A stretch of 64,000 nt of DNA, from assembly GCA_009760885.1 (NCBI GenBank), contig CM019713.1:80953978-81017977 (forward strand), written 5' to 3'. Below, in pieces: positions 1 to 10,300 of this stretch (the stretch's first letter is position 1; each line of letters begins with the position of its first letter). The translations under genes were made by a program, and so were the position numbers. This stretch comes from Achatina immaculata. Taxonomy: Eukaryota; Mollusca; Gastropoda; Stylommatophora; Achatinidae. Under the pieces are notes generated by a model. The model saw nothing but the letters and a program-made list of their open reading frames with translations. It made no database searches and had not been told where the DNA came from.

Positions 1-1808
1 TGTTGGGTTATATTTTATCTTTTTTTCTGAAATTCTGTTTTTGTGTTGGAAGAACAAAATGAATATTCTTTCGCTGTGTGAGCTAAAATGAGTGTTAAAA
101 AAAAAAACTAAGACTGCTAGGAACTGGTCAAGAATCTAGATAATTTAGAAGTCTGGTAACTCAGACGTGACAAAAGTGGAAAGACCTGCGGAAATATAGA
201 ATAGTAGCAGACCTGAGAAGATATATGCCTGGTACCTTAATAACTAACTTAAGCGTAAATGTTATAGCACTACATTTAAGCAAAGAGTTATCTTCTAAAT
301 GTGCATATCTCATATAGCAAGATTACACGCATCAGGTAATCAAAGTTTCTTTGCTAAGCTTCACTTCCATTAAAGGAAATATTTTGGAAACATTTTGCAA
401 ATCTAATGAGAACAGTCTTGATTTGTCTTGTCTCCTTCATATACCTTTCATTGTTGAGGTGACAAACGGATTTCTTGTTGGTGTTAGATGTTTCGCTTCG
501 TATAACAGGATATTTAAGTTTTCTGTAATTTCCTTCCTCCATCTCTTGAGCGGACGCGCTTATCATTTGTTTACTTCTTATGAGAATGTTTTCTGTAGTA
601 AAGCGCATGAGAACAGTTGATTATTCATGTTCCTGAAACGCTTTTACTTCGTAACTGAAAATTGTCCGGTCATGGACGTTTATTCAAAGTATCGCTTTTG
701 TTACTTTGAACGTTTGTCTTAGACAGTAATGAAAAACAATCCATTGCATCAATCAGGATGGTCCTAGACATTGTATTGTAATGATAACAATGTGTTCTGC
801 TGTCTATTTCTGACATTAATTTCCAGACAAAAATGACCAACGAGGTTGTCTGTACTGTGCGCAGAATTTTCTACAAAATGGGTGATGTAGCAACATGTGG
901 AAAACTGAGAGAAGTGAAGATATAAAACAAAAGTAACAAGCTCTAAAATAACATTATTATATCAATATTATAACCCCCTCCCCTGTTGTGTGACAAATGA
1001 GTTACATCTTCATTTTCACCATTTTAGTCTCATTGCCATGTGTATTTAGTAAATATATTATTCTTTTGGTAGTTTCACCAAAAAAATATAACGAAAATAT
1101 AACAGAAAAATTTTTTTTTTAAATCTCAAAACCCATGTAAGCAAAAACTATGTATGTTGTACCATAAATACTTGGCAAAAAACTACGTATGTTGTACCAT
1201 AAATACTTGGCAACTGAAACTCAATAGCAAGAATGAGTCTGAAGACTGTCAGTATTTTAAAATACGAAGTAGCTGTAACCAAGGAAACGAAAGTAACAAA
1301 GAAAGACTGACGCAGAACTTCATTCTATCTCCTGCAGTTGATGACATAAATGAAATGATGAGTTCTGTAAAACTGATATTATGAAGTGAAAAAAATGAAT
1401 GAGAATACATTATGTTGTACTTTTTCCCCCTACAGTTTATAAAATTCGACATAAGCACGGAAAAACAGTACAGAAAGATGGTATTATAAATTACAAAATA
1501 CATTTTACAACAAATGGATAAATGATAAAAAAAAATAACAAATCTGAAACTGGACATAAAAGATTACTTGGAACGTACATGGAATTTGGTGTACTGACGT
1601 AGTCATCGACATGTTTAGATTTTGGGGTAGGTTTAGGGGTATGAGCTGGGTTTAGGGTTAAGGGTATGTTTATGGTTAGCGAATGCTTTATGTGTTTCAG
1701 TGAGTGTCGAGTGATTAAATGTATCACAGTTGCAAATAATAACACATGTACAACTTCATTATTTACTTCTTGTTATTGGATACAACTTTACAAAATGTCC
1801 TATTTTAC
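1..1808. other. Non-coding flank with no recognised gene
   Basis: AT-rich sequence downstream of the GIMAP gene. Only short open frames occur (under about 100 codons). None shows a family motif, and several open only from TTG. It contains A/T runs near 98-108 and 1111-1121, and a two-copy direct repeat listed separately. It may include 3' flanking sequence of the minus-strand GIMAP gene, but no exon could be supported. Confidence 0.6.
1143..1213. repeat. 35-bp direct repeat, two copies
   Basis: Two nearly identical adjacent copies with a period of 35 bases. Both carry the core GTATGTTGTACCATAAATAC, at 1152 and 1187. The copies differ by a single visible substitution near their start (TATG versus TACG). 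Confidence 0.85.
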
Positions 1809-1847
1809 TTTATTCTGCTTTTTTGGCCTTTATTTTTCCATTTTATT
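1809..1847 (-). terminator. Candidate polyadenylation signals of the GIMAP gene
   Basis: Three AATAAA hexamers are read on the minus strand at 1842-1847, 1829-1834 and 1809-1814. The first overlaps the TAA stop codon at 1843-1845, so the 3' UTR could be very short. Which hexamer is used cannot be told from sequence alone. Confidence 0.4.
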
Positions 1848-3156
1848 GCTGTGGACTTTTCTGAGTACAGTCTTTAGGTTTCTTTTCAGTCTCCTTACTG
1901 CTTGAAGTTTCCTTCATGGGTTCACAACGTTTCTGCTGCATTTTACAGTCTTGCTCATCACTCACCATTTCTTCGGGGACGTTAGTTCCTTTGCTGTGAA
2001 TCTGTGTACTGTCTTCTACATCTTGTTTCCGATGTCGGTGGCCTGACTGAGGAACTGATCTATCATCTACCCGTCTGTCGACAGCAACGTCACCGTCTCC
2101 AGTGTCTGTCTGTTTACCCTGGTCTGTAAAATACTTCCTGGTTTGGAGGTCTGGTCGATGAGGCAGTTTAGAACCGTGTGGATATCCCTGGCTACCTTCT
2201 GATTTGTTTCGTCTGCTCTGTGTTCTGAAACTTTCAATGTCAAATGCGAGGCACGCAAGAGATATCTTTAAGTGTTTTAGTGTTTTTGTCTCTCCATCTT
2301 TTTTCAGTACCTTCTCCTGTAATTTTTCTACCTTACGTCTCAGTTTATCAAGTTGATGTTCTAAATTTCCAGAGTTTCCAGATCGCTTTAGACTCTCAAG
2401 TGAGGCTGTTATTGAACTTTGCTTGACATGAACATAGTTCTGAAACTGAAGCAAATCAGCATTTAAGATAACTCTTTCTCGTGAATCTCGGAATATGTCG
2501 AACATTTCAGAGCTGTAACGTGCCCTGATTCCTTTAAGCAAAAGCAGCAATGCATCAGAAGACTGTGATCTTTTCTGCGGTGTCAGATTGTAGAAGAGCA
2601 CTACCCGGTTTTTACAATCCATGATCAGATCACCCAGAGCCCCTGCCTGACCTTGACACCATTCATCAAATGTCAGGTCTTCTGTCTGCTGAGCTTGTAA
2701 GTCAAAGTTTTCTCCATTAGTAAAAGCCAGAATACAATGATCTTTGATAAAGTTTTCACCAAACACGAACCTCAGAAAATCTATTGCGTCTTGCTCTTCC
2801 CTCGTAAATTTGATCCCATACTTCATTACCACAATCAAAGCATGAAAACCGTCGGAACAATATTTAAAACTTTCACTTAAATGTTTGATTGTATTCTTCA
2901 TCCATTCAGCTTTGTTTAGACATGTGTCCACAATCCCCGGTGTGTCCACGACTTTGACAGAAATGTCGCCCTCTAGTTTGACAGCGCCAATTTTAGCTTC
3001 CTTTGTCACAGAAATGTCAGAATCGCTAACAGTAAAATGTTCTGTTCCAAGAATGGTGTTTCCTGTAGAACTTTTCCCATGCCCAGTTTTTCCAATGAGA
3101 ATCAGATCATACTGATGTTCTGAAACTAATGGCGACGCAGATGATGAAGCTGCCAT
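1843..3156 (-). CDS. GIMAP/AIG1-type GTPase with coiled-coil and charged C-terminal tail
   Basis: A 437-residue AIG1-domain GTPase. Seen: a G1/P-loop GKTGHGKS at residues 22-29 followed by STGNTILG; a candidate G2 threonine at 51; G3 DTPG at 71-74; the GIMAP-type conserved segment around FHALIVVMKYG at about 104-114 followed by FTREEQDAI; a G4-like TNGENFD at 146-152; and a G5-like RVVLFYN at 184-190. A Leu/Lys/Glu-rich segment at about 262-290 looks like a coiled coil. Residues from about 310 to the end are hydrophilic and low in complexity. No signal peptide or clear C-terminal membrane anchor is seen. Known for the family: GTP-binding scaffolds that assemble on intracellular membranes in vertebrate immune cells, and expanded in molluscs. 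A defence role here is inference. The ATG at 3154-3156 has a good context (AACAATGG). A splice-acceptor-like AAATACAG lies just upstream on the minus strand, so a spliced 5' UTR is possible. The frame is intact in one exon. Confidence 0.9.
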   Translation of the reverse strand: MAASSSASPLVSEHQYDLILIGKTGHGKSSTGNTILGTEHFTVSDSDISVTKEAKIGAVKLEGDISVKVVDTPGIVDTCLNKAEWMKNTIKHLSESFKYCSDGFHALIVVMKYGIKFTREEQDAIDFLRFVFGENFIKDHCILAFTNGENFDLQAQQTEDLTFDEWCQGQAGALGDLIMDCKNRVVLFYNLTPQKRSQSSDALLLLLKGIRARYSSEMFDIFRDSRERVILNADLLQFQNYVHVKQSSITASLESLKRSGNSGNLEHQLDKLRRKVEKLQEKVLKKDGETKTLKHLKISLACLAFDIESFRTQSRRNKSEGSQGYPHGSKLPHRPDLQTRKYFTDQGKQTDTGDGDVAVDRRVDDRSVPQSGHRHRKQDVEDSTQIHSKGTNVPEEMVSDEQDCKMQQKRCEPMKETSSSKETEKKPKDCTQKSPQQ

Positions 3157-3177
3157 TGTTATCTGTATTTAAAGGAG

Positions 3178-3285
3178 TCTGCATATTACTAAACATGTCT
3201 TCACATATTATTAAATATACTTTCACATATTACTAAACTTATCTTCACATATTACGAAACATATTTTCACATATTACTAAACATA
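3178..3285. repeat. AT-rich 22-bp tandem repeat, left part
   Basis: About five degenerate copies of a 22-base unit with the core CACATATTACTAAACATA. The array stops at the mariner insertion and resumes at 5581, so it is one original array split by two transposon insertions. Confidence 0.85.
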
Positions 3286-3315
3286 CGAGGGGAAATCACT
3301 AAGTAACTCGCAAAT
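3286..3315 (+). repeat. Mariner left terminal inverted repeat
   Basis: This is the outer end of the mariner, next to TA at 3284-3285. Its inner 15 bases are identical to the reverse complement of 4608-4622. Confidence 0.9.
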
Positions 3316-3448
3316 TGAAATATTTTGTCAGTAGCAGTTATCAGGTAATATTTAAATGTATCCTTTGATAGTATCATCATCCAACTTTATAATAGTTGTA
3401 TGTAGGGGGCGCTGGGAGTTACGTGCGCATGCGCAAAGCAATAACAAA

Positions 3449-4468
3449 ATGGCTACCCAACTGTTAGTGTGTACCAAAGAAGAACAGAGAAGTGTAGTGC
3501 GATTTTTGTGAGCTAAAGGACATTCAGTTGAGGACATTCTTAAAGAAATGAAATGATTACAGTTTATGCTGAAAAGTGTTTATCACGTAAAGCGGTCTAT
3601 AACTGGGTAAAATAATTTTCTCACGGACGCACTGAAATTGTTGAAACAGTCCGACTTGGCTGTCCTGTTCAGATTACAACAGAAGCGACTGTGCAACGTG
3701 TGAATGAGATTATCAGAGCTGATAGTAATGATAGACAGTGTAGCAAGTGCAATCGGATGTTCACATGGCTTAGCCTACAGAATAATGCATGAGCAATTGA
3801 ATTTTCAGAAAGTTTGCTCACGTTGGGTACCCGGAGATCTGAATGATGAACACAAAATGAACCAATTTGGTTTGTCATTGCTGCATCTCTGTCATTACGC
3901 ATTTGAAGGTGAAGACATGCTCCAAAGGACTATTACTGGAGACGAATCTTGGGTGCACCACTACCAAGCCGAATCAAAACGTGCCTCAATGCAATGGAAA
4001 CACCCGTCATCGCCATGCGCAACAAAATTCAAGATTACGCCTTCTGCGGGGAAGTTTAAACTGACAATGTTCTGGGATTATCAAGGAGTGTTGTTAACCA
4101 AGTGCCAGAAGTATGGTGACAGTGTGAATTCTGTATCGTACTGTGAAGTTCTGCTGATGCTACGGGATGCAATTAGAAGAAAATGTCCTGGTCTGCTGAC
4201 TAGAGGTGTGCTTCTCCTTCATGACAATGCCAGACCACATACGGCTCGGTTAACCCAAGAGTAAATTAGCCAGTTGGGTTGGGAAGTTCTTGAACATCTA
4301 TCCTATAATCCTGACTTAGCTCCAAGTGCTTTTCACCTGTTTGGTCCATTGAAAAAACACCTTGGCAGAAGAAGATTCTCGAGTGACGAAGAGGTGGAAA
4401 CAGAAGTAATAAAAAATGGTTCAGAAATCGGACTCCCGATTTTTACGCCATGGGTATTGCATCACTGA
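3449..4468 (+). pseudogene. Mariner transposase, broken by stops and frameshifts
   Basis: The start region (ATG at 3449) reads as an N-terminal helix-turn-helix segment but meets a TGA at 3509-3511. More stops and at least one frameshift (near 3720) follow. From about 3730 to 4264 the frame holds the catalytic core. TGDESWVHH carries the first Asp, FKITPSAGKFKLTMFWD is typical mariner sequence, and LLHDNARPHTA carries the second Asp. A TAA at about 4262-4264 interrupts. The frame resumes with YNPDLAPSAFHLFGPLKKHL, carrying the third Asp of the D,D34D triad. All three acidic residues are visible, but the gene cannot make an intact enzyme as it stands. The C-terminus diverges after about 4420. 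Confidence 0.93.
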
Positions 4469-4607
4469 TTACACGATGAGACAAATGTATCAATGTTGGT
4501 GGCGATTACGTTGAGAAATTGGGGAATAATGTAGATTCAAACATTTTAAGTTTTAAAATTACTGTCACATTTATTATTATTATTATTATTATTATTTTGT
4601 AACAGGC

Positions 4608-4637
4608 ATTTGCGAGTTACTTACTGACTCCTCCTGG
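4608..4637 (-). repeat. Mariner right terminal inverted repeat
   Basis: Partner of 3286-3315. It is followed directly by TA at 4638-4639. Differences from the left repeat are confined to the outer half. Confidence 0.9.
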
Positions 4638-4659
4638 TATTTACACATATTCATTTCAT

Positions 4660-4899
4660 TCATTCATTTGCATGTCCTTTGCGGAACTTTGCCTCCCTAA
4701 TAATACTCCTGTAGGCTTCTCGGTTGTAAGCAAGATGCCCTGCTGCTGATGCAGCCATTTGCAGATCATCAACAATGTCTTGCAGCCATCTTTGAGTTGG
4801 TCTTCCTCTCTTTCTTTTTCCCATTATGAACCCTTTCAAGACGGTCTTCTCTAGATTATCATGACCTTTAATGTGTCCAAAATATTTATGTTTTCTCAC
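4660..4899 (-). pseudogene. C-terminal domain of family B LINE protein
   Basis: This 79-codon stretch contains KYFGHIKGHDNLEKT, then KRKRGRPTQRWLQDIVDDLQ and AAGHLAYNREAYRS. It is the terminal basic domain found after the reverse transcriptase in this LINE group. It lines up with the tail of family B copy 2 at about 14960-15190. It is part of the truncated element and not an independent gene. Confidence 0.8.
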
Positions 4900-5216
4900 T
4901 TTAATCCTCTTTACTAGCCAGCCTTCTTCAATATTAAGTTCTTTTAGTATGGATATATTTGTTGTTTTTTTGTGTGTCCATGATATTTGAAGAACTCTTC
5001 TGTAGCATTTACATTCAAAGGCATTTATGTGTTTCTCGGCTGTTTTGTTAAGTGTCCAGGTCTCACAGGCGTATGCTGCGATCTGAAAGATGCATGCCCT
5101 TAAAAGTTTATTTTTGTAGTTCTGTCTGTTCTATCCACAGATGCCTTAGTTGTTTTACTTTGTGAAGAGCGACATATGTCCTCCTTTAATTTACTTCATT
5201 GTATCTCCATTATTAG

Positions 5217-5549
5217 TTAGCAGTGATCCAGGATATTCAAAACTTTCCACTTCTTCCAGTTTATCCTCATATATATATATATTTCAGCTACCTTTTTTTC
5301 GGTTGTCATCAATTTAGTTTTCTTCGCATTAAAATAGAGGTTTTGCTCTTCGCTTTTCTTACAGACTGATATAATTAGTTTTGCCATTCCTTTTTGTGCT
5401 GTGGACAGTAATACTGTGTCATCAGAATATCTACTCTCTGGTATTTCATAACCTCCAATTGTTATGGCATCGTAATATTCTTTGTCTACATCTTCTCTAA
5501 CATTCCTATTTATATTTTCAATATACAAGTTAAATAAGTAAGGCGACAA
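5217..5549 (-). pseudogene. Reverse transcriptase palm fragment (family B copy 1)
   Basis: An open stretch covering reverse transcriptase motifs 4-6. YSDDTVLLS replaces the usual YADD, and the N-A-K-K-T-K-L segment after it is typical of LINE reverse transcriptases. The end of the frame is scrambled by an AT microsatellite (5268-5281). The fragment is not functional because it is truncated at both sides. Confidence 0.8.
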
Positions 5550-5580
5550 TATACACCTCTGACGGACCCCTTGTTACATA

Positions 5581-5660
5581 TATTTTACACATATTACTAA
5601 ACATATTTTCACATATTACTAAACATATTTTGTCATATTACTAAACATATTTTCACATAT
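5581..5660. repeat. AT-rich 22-bp tandem repeat, right part
   Basis: Three to four copies of the same unit as 3178-3285, carrying ACATATTACTAAACATATTT. Its first 15 bases are also the right target duplication of the family B insertion. Confidence 0.85.
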
Positions 5661-7085
5661 TGAGCAGTTTATTGTGTAAGGGAATAGATAAGTACTAGTT
5701 ATCTAGGTTGGTTGGCAACTCTAGCGTAGAAATAATGAATCAGGAACTAGGCAGCTTAGGAGTGCGCAATTCTGAGTGAGTCCAGTTCGCGGACCCAGCA
5801 TATAAATAAAACATGATAGAATTTCACCAGGTCGGGTTTTGTATGCAAGTAAGGGCCAGCAGGCCGGAGGAAGGTCATTTGTGAATGAGATGCTTATTGT
5901 CGGAGGAAAACCATGTACATGTAAATTAATAATCCGTTTATACTTTTGTGACGTGGATGCGTGCAAGCTGTGTCCATTCTGTGCTTTCTTCCACCGGCCA
6001 GGCCCGACCTCACTTAGGTAAGATTTAGATAAATAGAAACAGACATTGAATAATCAGAATTCCATATTAACATAATTATTCTATGCAAGATGTCATGTTT
6101 AACAAAGTGCATATTGTAGGTTTTGTATGTGCATATGATTATGTATTACTGTGTTCTATGTAAAAGCGTGTTTGCATATAATATATGCCAATTAATTAGT
6201 TTATGATTGCAGTCAGAATCTTAATCTTTTAAGTATTAATATTTTGAGATTTTTGGAGATTTTTATTGTACTGGAGAAATTTGAGCAGACCAGTGAAATC
6301 TGTGTGATACTTTTATTATCAGAAACTTTAGCAGCAATTTCCTACAGTTTGACGTGGAAGCCTGCATCACGAGACGTGGAAACAAGGCGTACTGTCTTCC
6401 TGTATTCCTCCTCTGAAAAAACAGGCTGTTGAAAGGCTAAGGTAGATGCTCATTTGGCTTTATTTTAAAGAGGCAATAAAATTCCTTGCCTTTTCTCCGT
6501 TTTACTGCAGTGATGGTGTCTGTAACAATCTTAGTGCTTTATTTCTCATTCTTATCCTGTGATAACTAAAGCAACATTCCTCAGACTTTCAGTTCTCTTG
6601 GTACGTTTTGTGTAGAACCTCTGCTTCAAATATTACAAGCATAACATTAAGAACAAAGAAATGATATGAAGAAGCTGTTAGATAGTTTATTTTGTGATAG
6701 TTTATTTTGTGGCAGTTTATTTTGTGGTTTACACTCACATCTTTATTTTTAGTTGATAGATTTCCCTAGATTTGTTAAATCTCTCTATTTTCTGTATATT
6801 TTTTCTGTTTCTACAACTGGCTGTTGATTGTTTTGTTCAGTGTGGTCAAGATATCATCTATCAGGTCAGCTGGATCTCTAACGTTCTTTCTCTCAAGTGT
6901 GCATGTATTTGTTTACTTCATGTACAGTCTGACACTAATACGTCTTGTTTCTCACTTTCACATATTGATGCTGATTTAAGCTTTAACATTCTCTTTTGGA
7001 ATGTGATCTAAGTGGTCATTAGTGTTTGGGTCAGGAGCCTAAAATTTGTAATATGATGTATTGTAGCTATGAATTGTTTATATAA
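5661..7085. other. Unassigned low-copy sequence
   Basis: No gene could be supported. A TATA-box-like TATAAATA lies at 5801-5808. A frame free of stops from 5839 to 6021 follows; it opens with TTG and encodes several Cys residues. It ends at a donor-like AG/GTAAGA near 6018. This could be an exon or chance. The rest (6030-7085) shows only short frames and T-rich sequence. Confidence 0.4.
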
Positions 7086-7089
7086 GTTA

Positions 7090-10000
7090 TATAATGTTTA
7101 TATAAGTTCATCTTATATGTCTGGAGTATTGACAGAGATAAGTTCATATTGTGTGTCTGGAGTATTGATTTAGATGAGTTAATGTTGTGTGTCTGGAGTA
7201 TAGACAGAGATAAGTTCATATTGTGTGTCTGGAGTATTGATTTAGATGAGTTAATGTTGTGTGTCTGGAGTATAGACAGAGATAAGTTCATATTGTGTGT
7301 CTGAAGTATTGATGAGATAAGTTCATATTGTGTGTCTGGAGTATTGATTTAGATGAGTTAATGTTGTGTGTCTGGAGTACTGATTTAGATGAGTTAATGT
7401 TGTGTGTCTGGAGTATAGATAGAGATAAGTTCATATTGTGTGTCTGAAGTATTGATTTAGATGAGTTAATGTTATGTGTCTGGAGTATTGACAGAGGTAA
7501 GTTCATATTGTGTGTCTGGAGTATTGATTTAGATGAGTTAATGTTGTGTGTCTGGAGTATTGATTTAGATGAGTTAATGTTGTGTGTAGGGAGTATAGAC
7601 AGAGATATTTAAATTTTTTGTATCTGGAGCATTGATAGAGATAAGGTCATATTGTGTTTTCAGAGTATTTACAGATATAAGTTAATATTATGTGTCTCAA
7701 GCATTGACATAGATAAGTTCAAATTGTGCATCTGTAGTATTTATAGAGATAAGTGGATATTGAGCATGTGTAGTATTGATAGAGATAAGTTCATATTGTG
7801 TGTCTGGATTATTGAGAGAGAAAAGTTAATATTGTCTCAGTAGTATTGACAGAGTTAAGATAATATTGTGTGTCAAGAGTTCTGACAGAGATAAGTTCAT
7901 ATTGTATCTGGAGTATGGAAAGAGATAAGTTAATATTGGGTGTCTGAAGTAGTGACAGAGATAAGTTCTTATTGTGCATTTGGAGTATTGACAGAGATAA
8001 GTTCTTATTATGTGTCTGGAGTACTGACAGAGATAAGTTCATATTGTGTGCATAGAGTGTTGAATTAGATAGGTTCATACTGTGTGTCTGAAGTATTGAC
8101 AGAGACAAGTTAATATTGTGTGTATGAAGTATTGACAGAGACAAGTTAATATCGTGTGTCTGAAGTATTGACAGAGAGAAGTTAATATTGTGTGTATGAA
8201 GTATTGACAGAGACAAATTAATATCGTGTGTCTGAAGTATTGACAGAGACAAGTTAATATTGTGTGTATGAAGTATTGACAGAGACAAGTTAATATTGTG
8301 TGCCTTGAGTATTGACAGAGAGAAGTTAATATTGTACAACTGGACTACTGACAAATATAATTTCATATTGTCTGTGGAGTTATGTCATAGATAATTTAGT
8401 ATTGTGTCTCTGGAAAATGGACAGAGATAAGTTAATATTTTGGGTCTGGAGTAGTGGGAGAGAAAATTTCTTTATCTCTGTCTGTAAAATTGGAAGACAA
8501 ACTTCCTATTGTGTGTCTGGAGTATTTATAGAGATATTTTAATATTGTGTGTTTGGAGTATTGGCAGAGATATGTTAATATTGTATCTTTGGAGTATTGG
8601 CAGAGATATGTTAATATTGTATCTTTGGAGTATTGGCAGAGATAAGTTAATATTGTATCTTTGGAGTATTGACAGAGATATGTTAATATTGTATCTTTGG
8701 AGTATTGGCAGAGATATGTTAATATTGTATCTTTGGAGTATTGGCAGAGATATGTTAATATTGTATCTTTGGAGTATTGGCAGAGATATGTTAATATTGT
8801 ATCTTTGGAGTATTGGCAGAGATATATTAATATTGTATCTTTGGAGTATTGACAGAGATATGCTCTTACTGTGTGTCGGGAGTATTGACAGAGATATGCT
8901 CTTACTGTGTGTCGGGAGTATTGGCAGAGATATGCTCTTACTGTGTGTCGGGAGTATTGACAGAGATATGCTCTTACTGTGTGTCGGGAGTATTGACAGA
9001 GATATGCTCTTACTGTGTGTCGGGAGTATTGACAGAGATATGCTCTTACTGTGTGTCGGGAGTATTGACAGAGATAAGTTAATATTTTGGGTCTGGAGTA
9101 TTGGCAGAGATAAGTTAATATTGTATCTTTGGAGTATTGACAGAGATATGCTCTTACTGTGTGTCGGGAGTATTGGCAGAGATATGCTCTTACTGTGTGT
9201 CGGGAGTATTGACAGAGATATGCTCTTACTGTGTGTCGGGAGTATTGACAGAGATATGCTCTTACTGTGTGTCGGGAGTATTGACAGAGATATGCTCTTA
9301 CTGTGTGTCGGGAGTATTGACAGAGATATGCTCTTACTGTGTGTCGGGAGTATTGACAGAGATAAGTTAATATTTTGGGTCTGGAGTATTGGCAGAGATA
9401 AGTTAATATTGTATCTTTGGAGTATTGACAGAGATATGCTCTTACTGTGTGTCGGGAGTATTGGCAGAGATATGCTCTTACTGTGTGTCGGGAGTATTGA
9501 CAGAGATAAGTTAATATTTTGGGTCTGGAGTATTGGCAGAGATAAGTTAATATTGTATCTTTGGAGTATTGACAGAGATATGCTCTTACTGTGTGTCGGG
9601 AGTATTGACAGAGATAAGTTAATATTTTGGGTCTGGAGTATTGGCAGAGATAAGTTAATATTGTATCTTTGGAGTATTGACAGAGATATGCTCTTACTGT
9701 GTGTCGGGAGTATTGGCAGAGATAAGTTAATATTTTGGGTCTGGAGTATTGGCAAGATAAGTTAATATTGTATCTTTGGAGTATTGGCAGAAAAATGCCA
9801 TATTGTGTTTCTGGAGTATTGAAAGAGATAAGATAATATTGTGTGTCATAGTATTGGCTTATATAATTTCATATTCTGTGTCTGGAGTATTGGCAAATAT
9901 ATGTTAATATTGTGTGTCTAAAGTATGGACAGAGATAAATCAGTATTGTATCTGTTGAGTATTGATAGAGTTATGTTAATATTGTGTCTGGAGTATTAGC

Positions 10001-10300
10001 AAGGATATGTTAATATTGTTTATCTGGAGTATTGGAAGAAATATGTTAATGGTGTGTGTCTGGAATATTGGTAGAAATAAGTTAATATTGTTTGTCTGGA
10101 GTCTTGACAGAGATAAATTCATATATTGTGGCTCCTGTATTGACAGATATAAGTTCATATTGTGTCAAAAGTATTGACAGAGCAAAGGTCATATTGTGTG
10201 TCTGGAGTATTGGCACAAATAAGTTCGTATTGTGTGTCTGGAGTATTGGCAGTGATATGTTCATATTGTGGTCTGGATTGTAGACACACATAAATATATA
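7090..10300. repeat. 36-bp satellite, subfamily 1
   Basis: A tandem array of roughly 89 units with a 36-base period. Typical units carry TGTGTCTGGAGTATTGACAG followed by AGATAAGTTAATAT. Left (7.1-8.5 kb) and right (9.77-10.3 kb) ends are divergent, while 8.53-9.77 kb is highly homogeneous. The period is a multiple of three and stop-free in some frames, so long open frames appear on both strands (8509-9765 plus, 8526-9755 minus). These are not supported as genes. Confidence 0.95.
8834..9769. repeat. Higher-order repeat blocks inside the 36-bp satellite
   Basis: The landmark TGTATCTTTGGAGTATTGAC recurs at 8834, 9122, 9410, 9554, 9662 and 9769. The spacings are 288, 288, 144, 108 and 107 bases, i.e. 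8, 8, 4, 3 and about 3 units. Each block is one 'TATCTTTGG' unit, a variable run of 'CTCTTACTG' units and one 'TATTTTGGG' unit. The shorter blocks look like deletion derivatives of the 8-unit block. Confidence 0.93.

Larger units (their letters stand above)
3286..4637 (+). mobile_element. Dead mariner (Tc1/mariner) DNA transposon
   Basis: A 1352-bp element with both termini present. The 30-bp terminal inverted repeats at 3286-3315 and 4608-4637 match at 25 of 30 positions, counted by eye, and share the inner block AAGTAACTCGCAAAT. The element is flanked by TA at 3284-3285 and 4638-4639, the normal mariner target duplication. It contains a broken transposase gene and an (ATT)n run at about 4570-4597 just inside the right repeat. 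It sits within the 22-bp satellite. Length, TIRs and TA flanks all fit a full-length mariner that has decayed in place. Confidence 0.93.
4652..5580 (-). mobile_element. RTE-like non-LTR retrotransposon, family B copy 1, 5'-truncated
   Basis: A minus-strand 3' fragment of a LINE. Read on the minus strand it begins inside the reverse transcriptase at a QRCILSPYLFNLYIENI segment and passes YSDDTVLLS (the YxDD catalytic box). It ends with the C-terminal RGRPTQRWLQDIVDDLQ motif common in RTE-like elements, and has a TGAA-type microsatellite tail at about 4652-4668. It is flanked by a target-site duplication, TATTTACACATATT at 4638-4651 and TATTTTACACATATT at 5581-5595. Stops and frameshifts interrupt the middle, so it is dead. 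Family naming (RTE-like) is by motif recall only. Confidence 0.85.

Noticed and set aside
1620..1680. Interstitial telomere-like sequence (TTTAGGG)
   Set aside because: Only scattered GGTTTAGGG-like bits with no regular period, so not a telomeric array.
3704..4264. Functional mariner/SETMAR-like gene
   Set aside because: Multiple stops and frameshifts occur and the N-terminal DNA-binding domain is broken. It is a dead element within its own TIRs.
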